Below, one piece after another: positions 1 through 10,666 of a stretch of DNA of 64,000 bases. The stretch comes from Campylobacter showae CSUNSWCD (GTDB lineage: Bacteria; Campylobacterota; Campylobacteria; Campylobacterales; Campylobacteraceae): the NCBI RefSeq assembly GCF_000313615.1, contig NZ_AMZQ01000009.1, positions 62,001-126,000 of the forward strand. The letters are read 5' to 3'. Every line of letters begins with the position of its first letter. Position 1 is the stretch's first letter. Below the pieces are notes generated by a model. The model had not been told where the DNA came from and ran no database searches. It was given only the letters and a program-made list of their open reading frames with translations. The position numbers and the translations under genes were made by a program.

Positions 1-2080
1 TTTGCTTTTTTGCCTGAGGCATCGTGGCGATGTGGTTGTGGATATAAAAAATTTGCCCGCCGCGGCGCAGTTCGCGCATGATGGCCTCTTTTACCGCCTT
101 TTCGTCCCACTCGCGCACGCTGGTTCGCACGTCTAGGCGCGAGCTTGGCGGAGTTTGAAGTACGGAGTAGCCCTTGACGCTTGAAAGTGCCATATTTAGG
201 CTACGTGGTATCGGTGTCGCGCTCATAGATAGCACGTGCGAGGCGCTTGAAATTTCTTTTAGTTTTTCCTTTTGTTTGACGCCGAATTTATGCTCCTCAT
301 CGATGATGATGAGGCCTAAATTTGATGGCTTAACCGATAAAAGCGAGTGCGTACCCACACAAACGCAAGGCTGCCCGGACTCTAGCGCCTTTACAGCTAC
401 CGCTTTTTCCCTCGCGCTCGTAAAGCGGTCAAGCTTAAAGACGCTAACGTCAAATTTGCCCAGCCGCTCTTTTAGGCTTTTAAAATGCTGCGAGCTAAGA
501 AGCGTCGTCGGCACGAAAAATAGCGCTTGAAAGCCCGATTTTACGCATTTGAATATCGCATTCATCGCAACTTCCGTTTTACCAAATCCCACGTCGCCGC
601 TGAGCAACCTATCCATTACCTTGCCGCTTTTTAGGTCGTTTGCGATGTCACTTGAGGCGCGCTCCTGATCCCTAGTGTAGGCAAAGCCCGCGTTTTGCAA
701 GAAATTTAGATACTCCGCGTCATCTTTTTCGATGATTTCGCCGCGGATTAGCTCGCGCTGCGCGGCTAGTGAAATAATCTTTGACGCGATAACAAAAAGT
801 TTAGCTCTAACTTTTTCTTTTATCTTGGCGAAATTTGCCTTGCCCAGGCGGTCTAAAACCGCGATACTGCCGCTGCTTGCGACGTATCTATCGATCAAAT
901 TTAGATGCTCGACGGGCAGTAGTAGCTTGTCCTCGTTTTGATAAACGATCACGACGAACTCGCGCGTCCTGCCTAGCACCGTTAGCTTTTCAAGTCCCGT
1001 AAATTTGCCGATGCCGTACTCCTCGTGCACGACGTAGTCGCCCGCCTTTAGCTCGTCGATGACTAAGCTTGGCTTTTTAGCGCGCTTTTTCTTTTCGAAT
1101 TTATTTAGCGAGACGATGATCTCGGCTGCCGAGACTAAATTTAACGCCGCTTCGGTTTGCACGAACTCTATGTTTTTGTATTCGCTCAAATTTAATGCGT
1201 TAAAAAGACCAACGTTGCGCGCTAAAACCTTGATTTTTTTATTTTTATTTAGCTCGAAAAAATCGGCGTTTGGAGTTACGCTTAAGTCTTTATAAACTTT
1301 CGCTGCGGGCAGCACGGGCAAATTTGCCACCTCGCCCAGATCGCGCTCAAAGCCGTCAAATTTTTTCATTAAAACCGTTTTAAATTCGCGCGTGTAGTCG
1401 ATAAAACCATCTATCGCCCAAAATCCGAGCGTCTTTAGGTCGCTGATTAGTGCGTCCGTTTGCATATCTTTTATTTTTTCTGATGTTTTTTCAAACTCGT
1501 CCGCGCCCAGAGCTGCGATAAAAGGCGAAATTTCAACGCTTTTTAGCTCCGTTTTGTTTGAAATTTGCGTTTGCGTGCTGTAGTGTCTAATGCTCTCTAT
1601 CTCGTCGTCAAAAAGCAAAATGCGGTTTGGCTCCTGCGCGCCGACGCAAAAAACGTCGATGATCTCGCCGCGCACGCAAAACTCGCCCTCGCTCTCCACG
1701 ATATCGACCGCCTCGTAGCCAAAGCGCAGTAGCTTTTCGGCTAGCTCTTTGGGGTCGATTTTGTCGCCGAAATTTAGCGTTAGTTTTTGTAAATGTTTTT
1801 TGCCCGGAAGTTTGTTTAGCGCCGTGCAAACGGGGCTAATGAGGACCTTTTTACCCTCGAATTCGTAAAATTTAGATAACTCGGAGGATAGCTCAAAAAG
1901 CTCTGCGCTAAAGCTGCGCAGATCATCGCCCTCTCGCGCTCTAAAATCAGGCAATCTAAAAGCCCTAAGCCCTGCAAATTCCGCCGCGCTAAGAGCCGCG
2001 ATAGCTTCCTTATCATCCTCACAGACAAGCAGCTGCGCATCGCCTCCGTTTAAAAAATACTCAAAAACCTCACTTTGCAC
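1..2080 (-). CDS. mfd: Transcription-repair coupling factor Mfd (partial, C-terminus outside window)
   Basis: Superfamily 2 translocase that dislodges stalled RNA polymerase from DNA lesions and recruits UvrA. About 693 N-terminal codons are present and the frame is open to base 1. The start is a GTG at 2080, lying 11 bases inside the end of folC, so an ATG-only search misses it. The translation shows a CarD-like polymerase-binding domain (VVHEEYGIGKFTG, near residue 345), a Walker A motif (GDVGFGKTE, near 500) and a DEEH box (IIIDEEHKFG, near 593). The family is usually about 1000 residues long, so roughly the last third is missing. It is the last gene of a leftward run with folC, and the two are probably cotranscribed. 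Confidence 0.93.
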   Translation of the reverse strand, partial: MQSEVFEYFLNGGDAQLLVCEDDKEAIAALSAAEFAGLRAFRLPDFRAREGDDLRSFSAELFELSSELSKFYEFEGKKVLISPVCTALNKLPGKKHLQKLTLNFGDKIDPKELAEKLLRFGYEAVDIVESEGEFCVRGEIIDVFCVGAQEPNRILLFDDEIESIRHYSTQTQISNKTELKSVEISPFIAALGADEFEKTSEKIKDMQTDALISDLKTLGFWAIDGFIDYTREFKTVLMKKFDGFERDLGEVANLPVLPAAKVYKDLSVTPNADFFELNKNKKIKVLARNVGLFNALNLSEYKNIEFVQTEAALNLVSAAEIIVSLNKFEKKKRAKKPSLVIDELKAGDYVVHEEYGIGKFTGLEKLTVLGRTREFVVIVYQNEDKLLLPVEHLNLIDRYVASSGSIAVLDRLGKANFAKIKEKVRAKLFVIASKIISLAAQRELIRGEIIEKDDAEYLNFLQNAGFAYTRDQERASSDIANDLKSGKVMDRLLSGDVGFGKTEVAMNAIFKCVKSGFQALFFVPTTLLSSQHFKSLKERLGKFDVSVFKLDRFTSAREKAVAVKALESGQPCVCVGTHSLLSVKPSNLGLIIIDEEHKFGVKQKEKLKEISSASHVLSMSATPIPRSLNMALSSVKGYSVLQTPPSSRLDVRTSVREWDEKAVKEAIMRELRRGGQIFYIHNHIATMPQAKKQ

Positions 2081-3224
2081 CGCGGTACCTTTTTAGGAAG
2101 GCTTCCACGAGGTAAAACGACCCGAACGCCAGATACTCCTCGTCCGTGCGCACGTCCGTAAAGTCGGCAAACTCCATATCAAGCTGGCGTAAAGCCTCTT
2201 TCACCTGCGCCGTCGCTAGCTCGCGGCCCGGCGCCTCGTACTCGATGATGTATGTTTTTTTAACGATCGGCTTGATCGCCTTTAGGACGGCTTTTATGTC
2301 CTTATCGGCAAAGGCGTTAAAGATCAAATTTAGCTTTTTGCCCTCAAATCTTTTCACGAGAGCCTGCGCCGCCATCTCGTTGTGCCCGACGTCGATCGTT
2401 ACGTTTGGCGCGATCTTTTCGCAGCGTCCATTTAGATCTAGCGCGCCTAAATTTGCTAAATTTAAGCTAAACCCAAGCTCCTTAAACGCTGAAGAACTGA
2501 GAGTCAAATTTGAGCGCAAAAACTCGGGCAAGCCAAATTTTTCCGCGTAAATTTTAATCTCATTTTTATCATCGTCGCTTAAATTTTCGGACGCAAATTT
2601 GAGCGTTACGCCCTTTTTAGCGGCGATTTGTCTAGCGATACCGACGCAAAGCTCACCCATCTCGTCGTTCATCAAAGCAACGTCCGCCATCGCGTTAAAT
2701 TTAGTCGTCGCGATCTGCTCTAACGTGTCGCCAAGCAGCGCCGTGTGGTCAAAACCTATCGGAGTAAAGAGGCTAAGACGCTTGTCAAACACGTTCGTAG
2801 CGTCGAATTCTCCCCCAACGCCAGCCTCGCAGACGAAAAAGTCGCACCCCTCAAAAAGCGGAGCGCAAAGTAGCGTCGCGTACTCGAAATACGAAAGCGA
2901 GCGCGCTACTTCGACAGGCAAAATTTTAATCAGCCTCTCGTGAGCCGTTTCGAGCGCATCTGCGCTAGCTACGGCGCCGTTCATCCAAAATCTCTCGCGA
3001 AACTCGAAAATATGCGGGCTCGTATAGTGTCCGACGCTATGGCCGCGAGCGAGCATCTGTGCTAGAAATCGTCCCGTGCTACCCTTGCCGTTCGTGCCGA
3101 TTAGATGGATGATTTTTGGTATTTTAAACGCGCCCTGCACGAATTTAAAGGCGCTTGGCATGCGCGCGCGGTTGATTTCCTTATAAAAAAGGGGTTTGTT
3201 TTCTAAAAAATATTCTAGTTTCAT
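2070..3224 (-). CDS. folC: Bifunctional dihydrofolate/folylpolyglutamate synthase
   Basis: Mur-ligase-family enzyme that joins glutamate to dihydropteroate or folates using ATP in the cytoplasm. The 384 residues carry the P-loop HLIGTNGKGSTGRFLA (about 40-55), the ligase signature GGEFDATNV (about 137-145), and FDHTALLGDTLEQIA (about 158-172), all typical of FolC. Length is slightly short for the family (about 390-420), as is usual in Campylobacter. The ATG start shares one base with the stop of the upstream GGDEF gene, and its own end overlaps the mfd start by 11 bases. This points to translational coupling across GGDEF-folC-mfd. Confidence 0.93.
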   Translation of the reverse strand: MKLEYFLENKPLFYKEINRARMPSAFKFVQGAFKIPKIIHLIGTNGKGSTGRFLAQMLARGHSVGHYTSPHIFEFRERFWMNGAVASADALETAHERLIKILPVEVARSLSYFEYATLLCAPLFEGCDFFVCEAGVGGEFDATNVFDKRLSLFTPIGFDHTALLGDTLEQIATTKFNAMADVALMNDEMGELCVGIARQIAAKKGVTLKFASENLSDDDKNEIKIYAEKFGLPEFLRSNLTLSSSAFKELGFSLNLANLGALDLNGRCEKIAPNVTIDVGHNEMAAQALVKRFEGKKLNLIFNAFADKDIKAVLKAIKPIVKKTYIIEYEAPGRELATAQVKEALRQLDMEFADFTDVRTDEEYLAFGSFYLVEAFLKRYRGAK

Positions 3225-4759
3225 TAAATTTTAGGCATCACCTGATCTCTGCCGTTTTGCTTAGCCTGATATAGCATTTTATCCGAAGCTTCTAATACGG
3301 TCGCTTGACTTTGATTTTGGCTGCGTATCGCAACGCCGCAACTCACCGTAACGCTAATACGTTCGTCTTTATATAAAAATTTGGAGTTTTTTAGCACATC
3401 GCGCACCTTATCCGCAAACTCTATACTCTGCGCCATATCAAACCCCGGCAACAACACCACAAACTCCTCGCCGCCGTATCTAGCGACGAAATCGGCTTCC
3501 CTAGAGTTGCCCCTAAGCACCCTTCCTACGCTTGCTATTATCACGTCGCCGGCGTCGTGGCCGTATACGTCGTTTATATTTTTAAAATGATCTATGTCAA
3601 AAAAACACACGGCGTAGTCGGCATTTTGTTGTAAAAAATCAACCTCCAGCCGCCCAAGCTCTTCCATTAGTGCTTTTTTTGTCGCGGTTTTAGTTAAAAA
3701 ATCCTCTTTGCTCTCGGCTTTTGCGCTTTCTAGCTCTACTTCTAGTTTACTCACTTTTGCTTGTAACTCTTTTATAGTTTGCTGATCATTTAGCATTTGT
3801 TCTCCAAGTTGCTTAACCTCTACATCTAGGGTGTCGGCGATATTTTTTAATTTATCTCTGATTCCCTCAAAACTATCTTCACTCAAATTTATAGAATTTA
3901 GATCGTTTTTTATAAATTGCATCTGACTTGAACTCTTAGACGAGCTATTAATTAGACTTGATATTTGCCCGCTTATACCGTCTAAAACCTTATCTAGCGC
4001 TCCGACCCTTGTTGATATTTCAGCCCTATCAAGCTCAATACGCTTTTTAGTCAAATTTTCTATATTTTTTCTAATGGTAAAATCTTCTAAAAGCTTTGGA
4101 TCGCTTTTTAAAATTTTATTTACTTTTTCTATCTCGCCGTCGATTTTATCGGTAATAGAAGGTCTTAGCATATCCGATACGAGCGGAACTAGTTTTTCAC
4201 AAGCCTGCTCTTTCGTCAAAACATCTTCAAGCTCAGCAACGATATCTTTTAAGTCACTAAAATTTTTAACGCCGTAAACGCCCAATCTTTTCAAAAAACT
4301 ATCGTCGTAATCAGTTAAAAAATCGAACCATTTATCTTTTATTCTATCTATAGCTTGCGCATCTAGTCTTCTATTTAGAGCTTCCGAGCTTGCTTCGGCT
4401 AAATTTTTAGCATTCTTATTATGCAGCGAAGCTACGGCTTGAAAAACCTTTTTATTCATAGCTACGAGCGCATTTATTAGTTTTGGATACTCGGCAAGGC
4501 CGGGCGAATTTAGCCTAGCGGCCATAAAAGCAAAAAGCTCATCTAAGTTTCTTACGTTTTTTTGTTTTAGTTGCGCCTTAAGCTCGTCGTTTAGGCGAGC
4601 CGAGTATTTTTCAAGCTTCTGGCAATCAGGCACTATTACGCCGTTTTTTTTCGCTATCTCGCAAAAAACCTCGGCGTAGTTATCTGGAGTTAGCATGAGC
4701 CCGCGCTCTTTCATAGTCTGGATTGATTCTTTTATGACTTGGCTGACGCTAGTCGCCAT
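3224..4759 (-). CDS. Diguanylate cyclase (GGDEF domain protein)
   Basis: Predicted to make cyclic di-GMP from two GTP. The protein has 511 residues. An N-terminal helical domain (about 1-230) begins in a style common to epsilonproteobacterial GGDEF proteins, a coiled coil follows (about 285-350), and the GGDEF domain occupies about 350-510. The active-site loop is RYGGEEF, and READ lies five residues before it, which is a canonical RxxD inhibitory site, so product inhibition is expected. No transmembrane segment is obvious, so it is likely cytosolic. It lies between an LptE-like gene (11-base overlap) and folC (1-base overlap). The input signal is unknown. Confidence 0.88.
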   Translation of the reverse strand: MATSVSQVIKESIQTMKERGLMLTPDNYAEVFCEIAKKNGVIVPDCQKLEKYSARLNDELKAQLKQKNVRNLDELFAFMAARLNSPGLAEYPKLINALVAMNKKVFQAVASLHNKNAKNLAEASSEALNRRLDAQAIDRIKDKWFDFLTDYDDSFLKRLGVYGVKNFSDLKDIVAELEDVLTKEQACEKLVPLVSDMLRPSITDKIDGEIEKVNKILKSDPKLLEDFTIRKNIENLTKKRIELDRAEISTRVGALDKVLDGISGQISSLINSSSKSSSQMQFIKNDLNSINLSEDSFEGIRDKLKNIADTLDVEVKQLGEQMLNDQQTIKELQAKVSKLEVELESAKAESKEDFLTKTATKKALMEELGRLEVDFLQQNADYAVCFFDIDHFKNINDVYGHDAGDVIIASVGRVLRGNSREADFVARYGGEEFVVLLPGFDMAQSIEFADKVRDVLKNSKFLYKDERISVTVSCGVAIRSQNQSQATVLEASDKMLYQAKQNGRDQVMPKI

Positions 4760-5282
4760 TTTTTAGCCCTTTTACCGCAAGCACGGCGATATATTCATCA
4801 AAAGCCTCCTGAGAAGCTTCTTTTATGGCATTATATTTATCTCCTTCGCTAATGACGCCATCTGCAAATCTCGTATCCTTTATCTTTTGCGAAACCGTAA
4901 AGTCATGCTCACCGGAAGTAGCCACTGATAACGTCTTACCGCCTTTTAGTTTAGTATCGAAATTTAGCGTTAGTATCGCTTTATATGATGTTACGTAGCC
5001 GTTTTCATCAAAAAGCAACGCTTGATAATTAAGCGATTTGATCGAGACGGTTATGGTGGTTGGCTCGTTTTTATCGTAGCTTATGCGTTTGCCCAACCTT
5101 GTTACGATACCCTCTAGTACGCTATCTTTGATCCAAACGCTGTTTTTAGGCTCTTCTTTGCTTATCAATACGTTTACGTATACACGGTCGCCCATTATGT
5201 CGTTCGTGATCTTTGAGACGGGCTTATAGCCGCATCCCACTAAGATGAAAGTCGCCAAAAGTAGTAAAATTTTTATCTTCAC
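4749..5282 (-). CDS. lptE: LptE-like LPS-assembly lipoprotein
   Basis: Small outer-membrane lipoprotein candidate. The 177 residues start with a signal peptide and lipobox (ILVGCGYKP, Cys near 17). A compact alpha/beta domain follows, with no other catalytic motif visible. LptE plugs the LptD barrel during lipopolysaccharide export. The position directly downstream of leuS, separated by three bases, is the usual place for lptE in many proteobacteria, and the size and CGY start also fit. Sequence similarity in this family is weak, so the assignment rests mainly on context and lipobox. The 3' end overlaps the GGDEF gene start. Confidence 0.68.
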   Translation of the reverse strand: MKIKILLLLATFILVGCGYKPVSKITNDIMGDRVYVNVLISKEEPKNSVWIKDSVLEGIVTRLGKRISYDKNEPTTITVSIKSLNYQALLFDENGYVTSYKAILTLNFDTKLKGGKTLSVATSGEHDFTVSQKIKDTRFADGVISEGDKYNAIKEASQEAFDEYIAVLAVKGLKNGD

Positions 5283-5285
5283 GAT

Positions 5286-7757
5286 TTAGCCTTTTATTAC
5301 GAAATTTACGAGTTTGCCGTTTACGTAAATTTGTTTGATTATTTCTTTTCCTTCTAGCCATTTAGCCGCACTTTGTCTAGCTAGAGCCAAAACCTCGTCA
5401 TCGCTCGCGCTGCTTGGTGCTTCAAATTCGCCGCGCCTTTTGCCGTTAACGGTAATAGCCAAATTTAAGCTATCTTTTTCGAAAACCTCGTCTAAAATTT
5501 CTATTTTCGTAAAATTCGCCCTGCCAAATAACTGCTCGCTAAGCTCGTTTGCAATGTGCGGCACGATAGGCTCGAGCAAATTTAAGATAATGAAAAACGC
5601 TTCTGTCGTCACATCCTGATTATCCTGCGCATTTACCGCGTTTAGAGCCTCCATGCAAGCAGCGATTAGGGTATTAAAGGTAAAATTTTCCTCATAAACG
5701 TCGTTTGATTTTTTAAGGGCCTCGTAAACTTTCATACGCGCGTATTTTTCTTCTTTGCTCAAATTTGCGTGCACTATCTGCGGGATTTGCGTGCATTTTT
5801 TTACACCCGTGCTTCGTTCGTACAAGCGGTTTAAAAATCTAAACGCGCCCTCAACCGCGCTGTCGTTCCACTCAAGCTCTTTTTGCGGAGGCGCAGCAAA
5901 TAGAATAAAAAGCCTCGCCGTATCGGCGCCGTATTTATGTATGATGTCATCTGGATCAACCACGTTGCCCTTGCTTTTGCTCATTTTTTTGCCGTCTTTT
6001 AGCACCATGCCTTGAGTGAGCAGGCGCTCAAACGGCTCGTCGTCTCTGAGGTAGCCTAGATCTCGTAAGGCCTTTTGGAAAAATCTCGCGTAAAGCAGGT
6101 GCAAGATCGCGTGCTCGATACCACCGATGTACTGATCCACATTCATCCAATAATTCACGCTTTTAGCGTCAAATGCGCGTTCCTGCCACGTTTTTTCGTC
6201 GCTCGCGTATCTAGCAAAATACCAGCTGCTCTCAAAAAACGTATCCATCGTATCGGTCTCGCGAACGGCCTCGCCGCCGCATTTTGGGCATTTGACGTGT
6301 TTCCAGCTCTCGTGTTTATCGAGCGGATTTCCCTCGCCTGTTATCTGCACGTCATCAGGTAGCGTCACTGGCAGATTTTCGATCTTTTCAGGCACGACGC
6401 CGCAACACTTGCAGTGCACCATCGGTATCGGCGCGCCCCAATAGCGCTGCCTAGAGATACCCCAGTCGCGGATTTTAAAATTTACGACCCGTTTGCCGAT
6501 CTTATCCGCTTCAAATTTTTCTATGATTTTTAGCTTTGCCTCTTCACTGCTAAGACCATTTATGAGCGGCGAATTTATAGATATTCCGTATTCCGTTAGC
6601 GCCTTGCCGCCCTCAAATTCGCCCTGCGCAGGCTTAACCACCCACTTTATCGGCAGGTCAAATTTACTCGCAAACTCGTAGTCTCTCTCGTCGTGAGCCG
6701 GCACCGCCATAACCGCGCCGCTACCGTAGTCTGCTAGGACGAAATTTGCCACCCAAACCGGAACTTTTTCTCCGGTTAGCGGGTGCACGACGTTTATACC
6801 TAAAAACAGGCCGTCTTTTTCGCTAGCTTGGCGTTCGCGCGGACTTTGGTTTAAAATTTTTCTGATTCTCTCGGCTTTGGCCACCTCAAGCTTACCGCCG
6901 TCAAGTAGCCTCTTTACGATCTTATGCTCAGGCGCTAGAGCTGCATAGCTAACGCCGTAAATCGTATCCGGGCGGGTAGTAAATACCCCAAACCCCTCTA
7001 TCTGCTCGCCGTCTTCTAAAATTTGCTTCGACTCCTCGTCAAGCTCAAATTTAAACTCTAAGCCAAAGCTCTTGCCGATCCAGTTTTCCTGCATCGTGAG
7101 CACTTGGGACGGCCATTTGCCTTCAAGGCACTTTAGGTCGTCCAGTAGCTCCTGCGCATAATCGGTGATCTTTAAGTAGTAGCCAGGTAGCTCGCGCTGG
7201 ATGACGGCGTTTCCGCATCTCCAGCAGCATCCGTCTTCAACCTGCTCGTTGGCAAGCACGGTCTGGTCGTATTCGCACCAGTTTACGACCGCGCTTTTGC
7301 GGTAAACCAGCCCTTTTTCATACATTTTGATGAAAAATTCTTGCTCAAATTTAGTATAAAGCGGATCAGAAGTCGCAAATTCGCGCTTTTTAGAAAAGCT
7401 AAGTCCTAGCGTCTCAAGCTCGCCGCGCATATAGTCTATATTTTCGTAAGTCCAAATTTTAGGATGGATTTTGTGCTTTATCGCTGCATTTTCTGCAGGC
7501 ATACCAAAGCTATCAAAGCCGATCGGATGAAGGACGTTGTAGCCGTGCTTGCGGTAGTAGCGAGCCAAGGCATCGCCGATGGTGTAGTTTCTAACGTGCC
7601 CCATATGGATACGTCCGCTAGGATACGGAAACATGCTTAGGATATATTTTTTAGGCAGGCTATAGTCGTCTTTGGGCTCAAATTCGCCGTTTTTACTCCA
7701 AATTTCTTGCCATTTTTTTTCTATTTTCGCCGGCTCGTATTTTAAATTTTCACTCAT
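5286..7757 (-). CDS. leuS: Leucyl-tRNA synthetase
   Basis: Class I aminoacyl-tRNA synthetase charging tRNA-Leu. The 823 residues match the family length. The HIGH-type motif is PSGRIHMGH (about 46-54) and the KMSKS motif is [10 protein letters not shown] (about 590-598). Paired Cys motifs (CCWRCGN, and CKCCG/CPKCGG in the insertion) suggest zinc binding. The editing domain includes [13 protein letters not shown], with the conserved T-rich peptide and Asp. It opens a tight leftward cluster with the lipoprotein gene behind it and a small membrane-protein gene nine bases ahead. Confidence 0.97.
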   Translation of the reverse strand: MSENLKYEPAKIEKKWQEIWSKNGEFEPKDDYSLPKKYILSMFPYPSGRIHMGHVRNYTIGDALARYYRKHGYNVLHPIGFDSFGMPAENAAIKHKIHPKIWTYENIDYMRGELETLGLSFSKKREFATSDPLYTKFEQEFFIKMYEKGLVYRKSAVVNWCEYDQTVLANEQVEDGCCWRCGNAVIQRELPGYYLKITDYAQELLDDLKCLEGKWPSQVLTMQENWIGKSFGLEFKFELDEESKQILEDGEQIEGFGVFTTRPDTIYGVSYAALAPEHKIVKRLLDGGKLEVAKAERIRKILNQSPRERQASEKDGLFLGINVVHPLTGEKVPVWVANFVLADYGSGAVMAVPAHDERDYEFASKFDLPIKWVVKPAQGEFEGGKALTEYGISINSPLINGLSSEEAKLKIIEKFEADKIGKRVVNFKIRDWGISRQRYWGAPIPMVHCKCCGVVPEKIENLPVTLPDDVQITGEGNPLDKHESWKHVKCPKCGGEAVRETDTMDTFFESSWYFARYASDEKTWQERAFDAKSVNYWMNVDQYIGGIEHAILHLLYARFFQKALRDLGYLRDDEPFERLLTQGMVLKDGKKMSKSKGNVVDPDDIIHKYGADTARLFILFAAPPQKELEWNDSAVEGAFRFLNRLYERSTGVKKCTQIPQIVHANLSKEEKYARMKVYEALKKSNDVYEENFTFNTLIAACMEALNAVNAQDNQDVTTEAFFIILNLLEPIVPHIANELSEQLFGRANFTKIEILDEVFEKDSLNLAITVNGKRRGEFEAPSSASDDEVLALARQSAAKWLEGKEIIKQIYVNGKLVNFVIKG

Positions 7758-7765
7758 TTTTACTC

Positions 7766-8104
7766 CTAAAATTCTTCTTGCGTCTTACCGGACTCGACCA
7801 GAACAAGCGCCAAAGAAAAGACGTTTGCTATCGCGGCGCCGATCGATAGCGAATACGCCATGTGCGCGTTGCCGTTTACCTGAAGCAGCACAAAAGCCGG
7901 AATAAGATGCAAATCAGCCACCAGCGAGCTAGCAAAAAGCTCTGCGGCAAAGACGTTTTTGACGCCGATTTTTAGCAGCGTCGAGATCACGTTTACGCTC
8001 GCCGCTACAAATAGCGCAATCTCGTTTTTATCATACAAAAACCCCGCCGTTGTCGTCAGGCTCATAAGCGCGAAAAATATATAAACAACCTTGCCCCAGT
8101 TCAT
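7766..8104 (-). CDS. Small integral membrane protein (DUF6394-like)
   Basis: The 112 residues have three to four hydrophobic stretches ([65 protein letters not shown]), so this is an inner-membrane protein. I recognise no catalytic motif. A small membrane protein between secF and leuS is, as I recall, a conserved arrangement in Campylobacter, so this is a real gene of unknown function, possibly DUF6394. It is 9 bases from both secF and leuS and is likely in one transcript with them. Confidence 0.75.
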   Translation of the reverse strand: MNWGKVVYIFFALMSLTTTAGFLYDKNEIALFVAASVNVISTLLKIGVKNVFAAELFASSLVADLHLIPAFVLLQVNGNAHMAYSLSIGAAIANVFSLALVLVESGKTQEEF

Positions 8105-8113
8105 CGCTTCTCC

Positions 8114-9085
8114 TTATATAGTGCCTTTTTCAAACATCGCGCGTTGCTTGTCTTTTTCTCTTTGTACGCGCGCCTTTTCCGCTTCCATCGCGCGATATTT
8201 CTCCACGCTAAATTTAAACCACAAAAGCATAGGCGCAGCGACAAATATCGAGCTAAGCGTACCGATGACTATGCCCACTATCAACGCCAAAGAAAATCCG
8301 TGTATCATATCTCCGCCGAACAAAAATAGCACGACGACCGTGATGAGCGTGGTGCCCGAGGTAAGTATCGTTCTAGTTAGCGTCGCGGAGACTGATTCGT
8401 TTATTATCGTATCAAGATGCGTACTCTTGCTGCTTTTGATATTTTCTCTGATACGGTCAAAAACGATAATCGTATCGTTTAGCGAGTAGCCCACGACCGT
8501 AAGGATCGCCGCGAGAGTGTCCAAATTTACGTCGATAGCAAAAAAACTGATCGCGCCCATCGTGATCACGACGTCGTGAATCTCCGAAGCAACCGCCGCC
8601 ATCGCAAATCTCCACTCGAATCTAAACGCGATGTAGATCAAAATACCCACGAGCGAGATCGCAAGCGCCATCACTCCCTTTTCGCGTAGCTCGTCGCCGA
8701 CTTTAGGCCCGACCACGTCCGTACGGCGGATCTCAAATTTGCCCGTATCTTTTAAAAGCTCAGCTACGCTAGCTCCGACGTCGCTACCTAAATTTGAGCT
8801 TGCTCCCGAAAATCTAATCGTAACTTCCTCCGCCGAGCCAAATTCCGTAACGCTCGCGTTTTTATAGGCTTCGTTTTTTGCCAAAGCTGCGCGAATTTTA
8901 TCTAAAGAGACTGCACTATCGTATTTCACCTGGATGAGCGTACCGCCAGAAAAGTCGATGCCGTAGTTAAAGCCCTTCGTCGCCATCAAAAAAAGCGAAC
9001 CAAAAAATAGTACAGCAGATATGCCGAGCGCGATGTAGCGCTTGCTCATAAAATCATAAACATGTGCCTTTGAGAAAAATTGCAT
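8114..9085 (-). CDS. secF: Protein translocase subunit SecF
   Basis: Inner-membrane RND-type subunit that with SecD uses the proton gradient to complete preprotein export. The 323 residues have an N-terminal membrane segment, GIDFSGGTLIQVKY (the SecF signature after the first segment), a periplasmic P4-type domain, and a five-segment membrane bundle with VGYSLNDTIIVFDRIREN. That motif is diagnostic of SecF. The gene follows secD with no gap. Length is normal. Confidence 0.96.
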   Translation of the reverse strand: MQFFSKAHVYDFMSKRYIALGISAVLFFGSLFLMATKGFNYGIDFSGGTLIQVKYDSAVSLDKIRAALAKNEAYKNASVTEFGSAEEVTIRFSGASSNLGSDVGASVAELLKDTGKFEIRRTDVVGPKVGDELREKGVMALAISLVGILIYIAFRFEWRFAMAAVASEIHDVVITMGAISFFAIDVNLDTLAAILTVVGYSLNDTIIVFDRIRENIKSSKSTHLDTIINESVSATLTRTILTSGTTLITVVVLFLFGGDMIHGFSLALIVGIVIGTLSSIFVAAPMLLWFKFSVEKYRAMEAEKARVQREKDKQRAMFEKGTI

Positions 9086-10666
9086 TTATACCCTTTTATA
9101 ACCGAACCAAAACCGCGTGTTGCCGCTTTTTTCTATTTTATTTATAATCGTATCAAACATACCGTGAGTACCTAAGATCGCCGTTATCATCGAAGCGATG
9201 ATACCTATACCCATCGTCACGGCAAAGCCCTTGACAGGTCCCGTACCGTAGGCGTAAAGCACTACCGAGGTGATAAGCGTGGTCAAATTTGCATCAATGA
9301 TAGCGCTCATCGCGTTTTCATAGCCCTTTTTCACGCTAGTTGCGATACTAGCTCCATCGCGCAGTAGCTCTCTGATACGCTCGTTTATGATGACGTTGGC
9401 ATCGACTGCCATACCGATGGTTAACACTATACCGGCCATTCCCGGTAACGTTAGAGCAGCGCCGAACATCGCCATCACAGCGACTAATATTAAGATATTT
9501 GCGACAAGTGCGATATTTGCCAAAATACCGCTAAATCCGTAATAAGCTATCATAAACAGCACAACCAAAACCGAAGCCGACGCTAGCGCGATCATAGATT
9601 GTCTTATACTATCAGCACCAAGGCTTGGTCCTACGCTTCGCTTTTCTAGCATTTTTACGGGAGCCAAAAGAGCGCCGCTTCTAAGCGCGATAGCTACGTC
9701 GTGAGCCTCCTCTACGCTAAATCCGCCGCTTATCTGACCGCTTCCGCCGCCGATTCGCTCGTTTATCGAAGGAGCTGAGTACACCTTGCCGTCAAGCACG
9801 ATAGCTAGTCGCTTGCCTACGTTTGCACCGGTAAAATCGCCAAAAATTCTAGCTCCCTCGGCGTTTAAAGTAAAGCTGATGATAGGCGCGTTCGTGCGCT
9901 GATCAAATGCCACTCTAGCGTCCGTTAGCATCGCTCCGTCGAGGACGGGGATGTTTTTTACAACGTATTTTATCTGAGCATTTTTGACGTCTGGATAGAT
10001 GATGTCGCCGTAGCTCTCAGCCTCGGCCTCGCTCATAGAGTTTGCCTGCGACTGGCGCTTTTCATCGACGGCCATTAGCTGTAGGTGCGCGGCTTTTGCT
10101 ATGAGATCGCGAGCGCGCTGCTCGTCGGCTGCCGTTTTGATGCCCGGAAGCTCGACTAGGATATTATCCTTGCCCTGCCTTGCAACGGTAGGCTCTGCTA
10201 GACCGAACTGATCGAGGCGGTTTCTGATCGTTTCGACCGCTTGGTTTATCGCGTATTCGATAGTTTCGGCCTTCTCGGCGTCGGTTAGACCGACAGAGTA
10301 TTTTAGACCCTCTTTTTGTACGTTAAGACCCTTGATATCTTTTAGCATGCCATCGATTTTAGCGGCTTCGTCTGCGTCTAGTAGCTCAAAGTCCACCTTA
10401 TCCTCGCGGATCTTAAAGCTATCGATCAAAACGTCCTCTTTTTTCGCAAAATAGTTCACGCTGGCGGCTATGGATTTGATCTTTGAGTGCACGGCCTCCT
10501 CGGTCTCGACGCCAAGGAGCATATGAAGTCCACCCTGTAAATCAAGACCTAGGCTGATTTTAGATCCGCCTAGCTTGTCCGTAAAAGACGGCGCGGAAAA
10601 GATAATGCCGAAAATCAAAGCCAAAGCAAAGATGATCAGCCTATACGTTATTTTGCCGTTACGCAT
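9086..10666 (-). CDS. secD: Protein translocase subunit SecD
   Basis: Partner of SecF. The 526 residues start with a membrane segment, then LGLDLQGGLHMLLGVE (D1 motif), the periplasmic P1 domain with TIRNRLDQFGLAEPTVARQGKDNILVELPG-type sequence split over about 145-175, and the C-terminal membrane bundle with GMAVDANVIINERIRE. The start overlaps the end of yajC by eight bases, so yajC-secD-secF is a translationally coupled unit. Confidence 0.96.
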   Translation of the reverse strand: MRNGKITYRLIIFALALIFGIIFSAPSFTDKLGGSKISLGLDLQGGLHMLLGVETEEAVHSKIKSIAASVNYFAKKEDVLIDSFKIREDKVDFELLDADEAAKIDGMLKDIKGLNVQKEGLKYSVGLTDAEKAETIEYAINQAVETIRNRLDQFGLAEPTVARQGKDNILVELPGIKTAADEQRARDLIAKAAHLQLMAVDEKRQSQANSMSEAEAESYGDIIYPDVKNAQIKYVVKNIPVLDGAMLTDARVAFDQRTNAPIISFTLNAEGARIFGDFTGANVGKRLAIVLDGKVYSAPSINERIGGGSGQISGGFSVEEAHDVAIALRSGALLAPVKMLEKRSVGPSLGADSIRQSMIALASASVLVVLFMIAYYGFSGILANIALVANILILVAVMAMFGAALTLPGMAGIVLTIGMAVDANVIINERIRELLRDGASIATSVKKGYENAMSAIIDANLTTLITSVVLYAYGTGPVKGFAVTMGIGIIASMITAILGTHGMFDTIINKIEKSGNTRFWFGYKRV

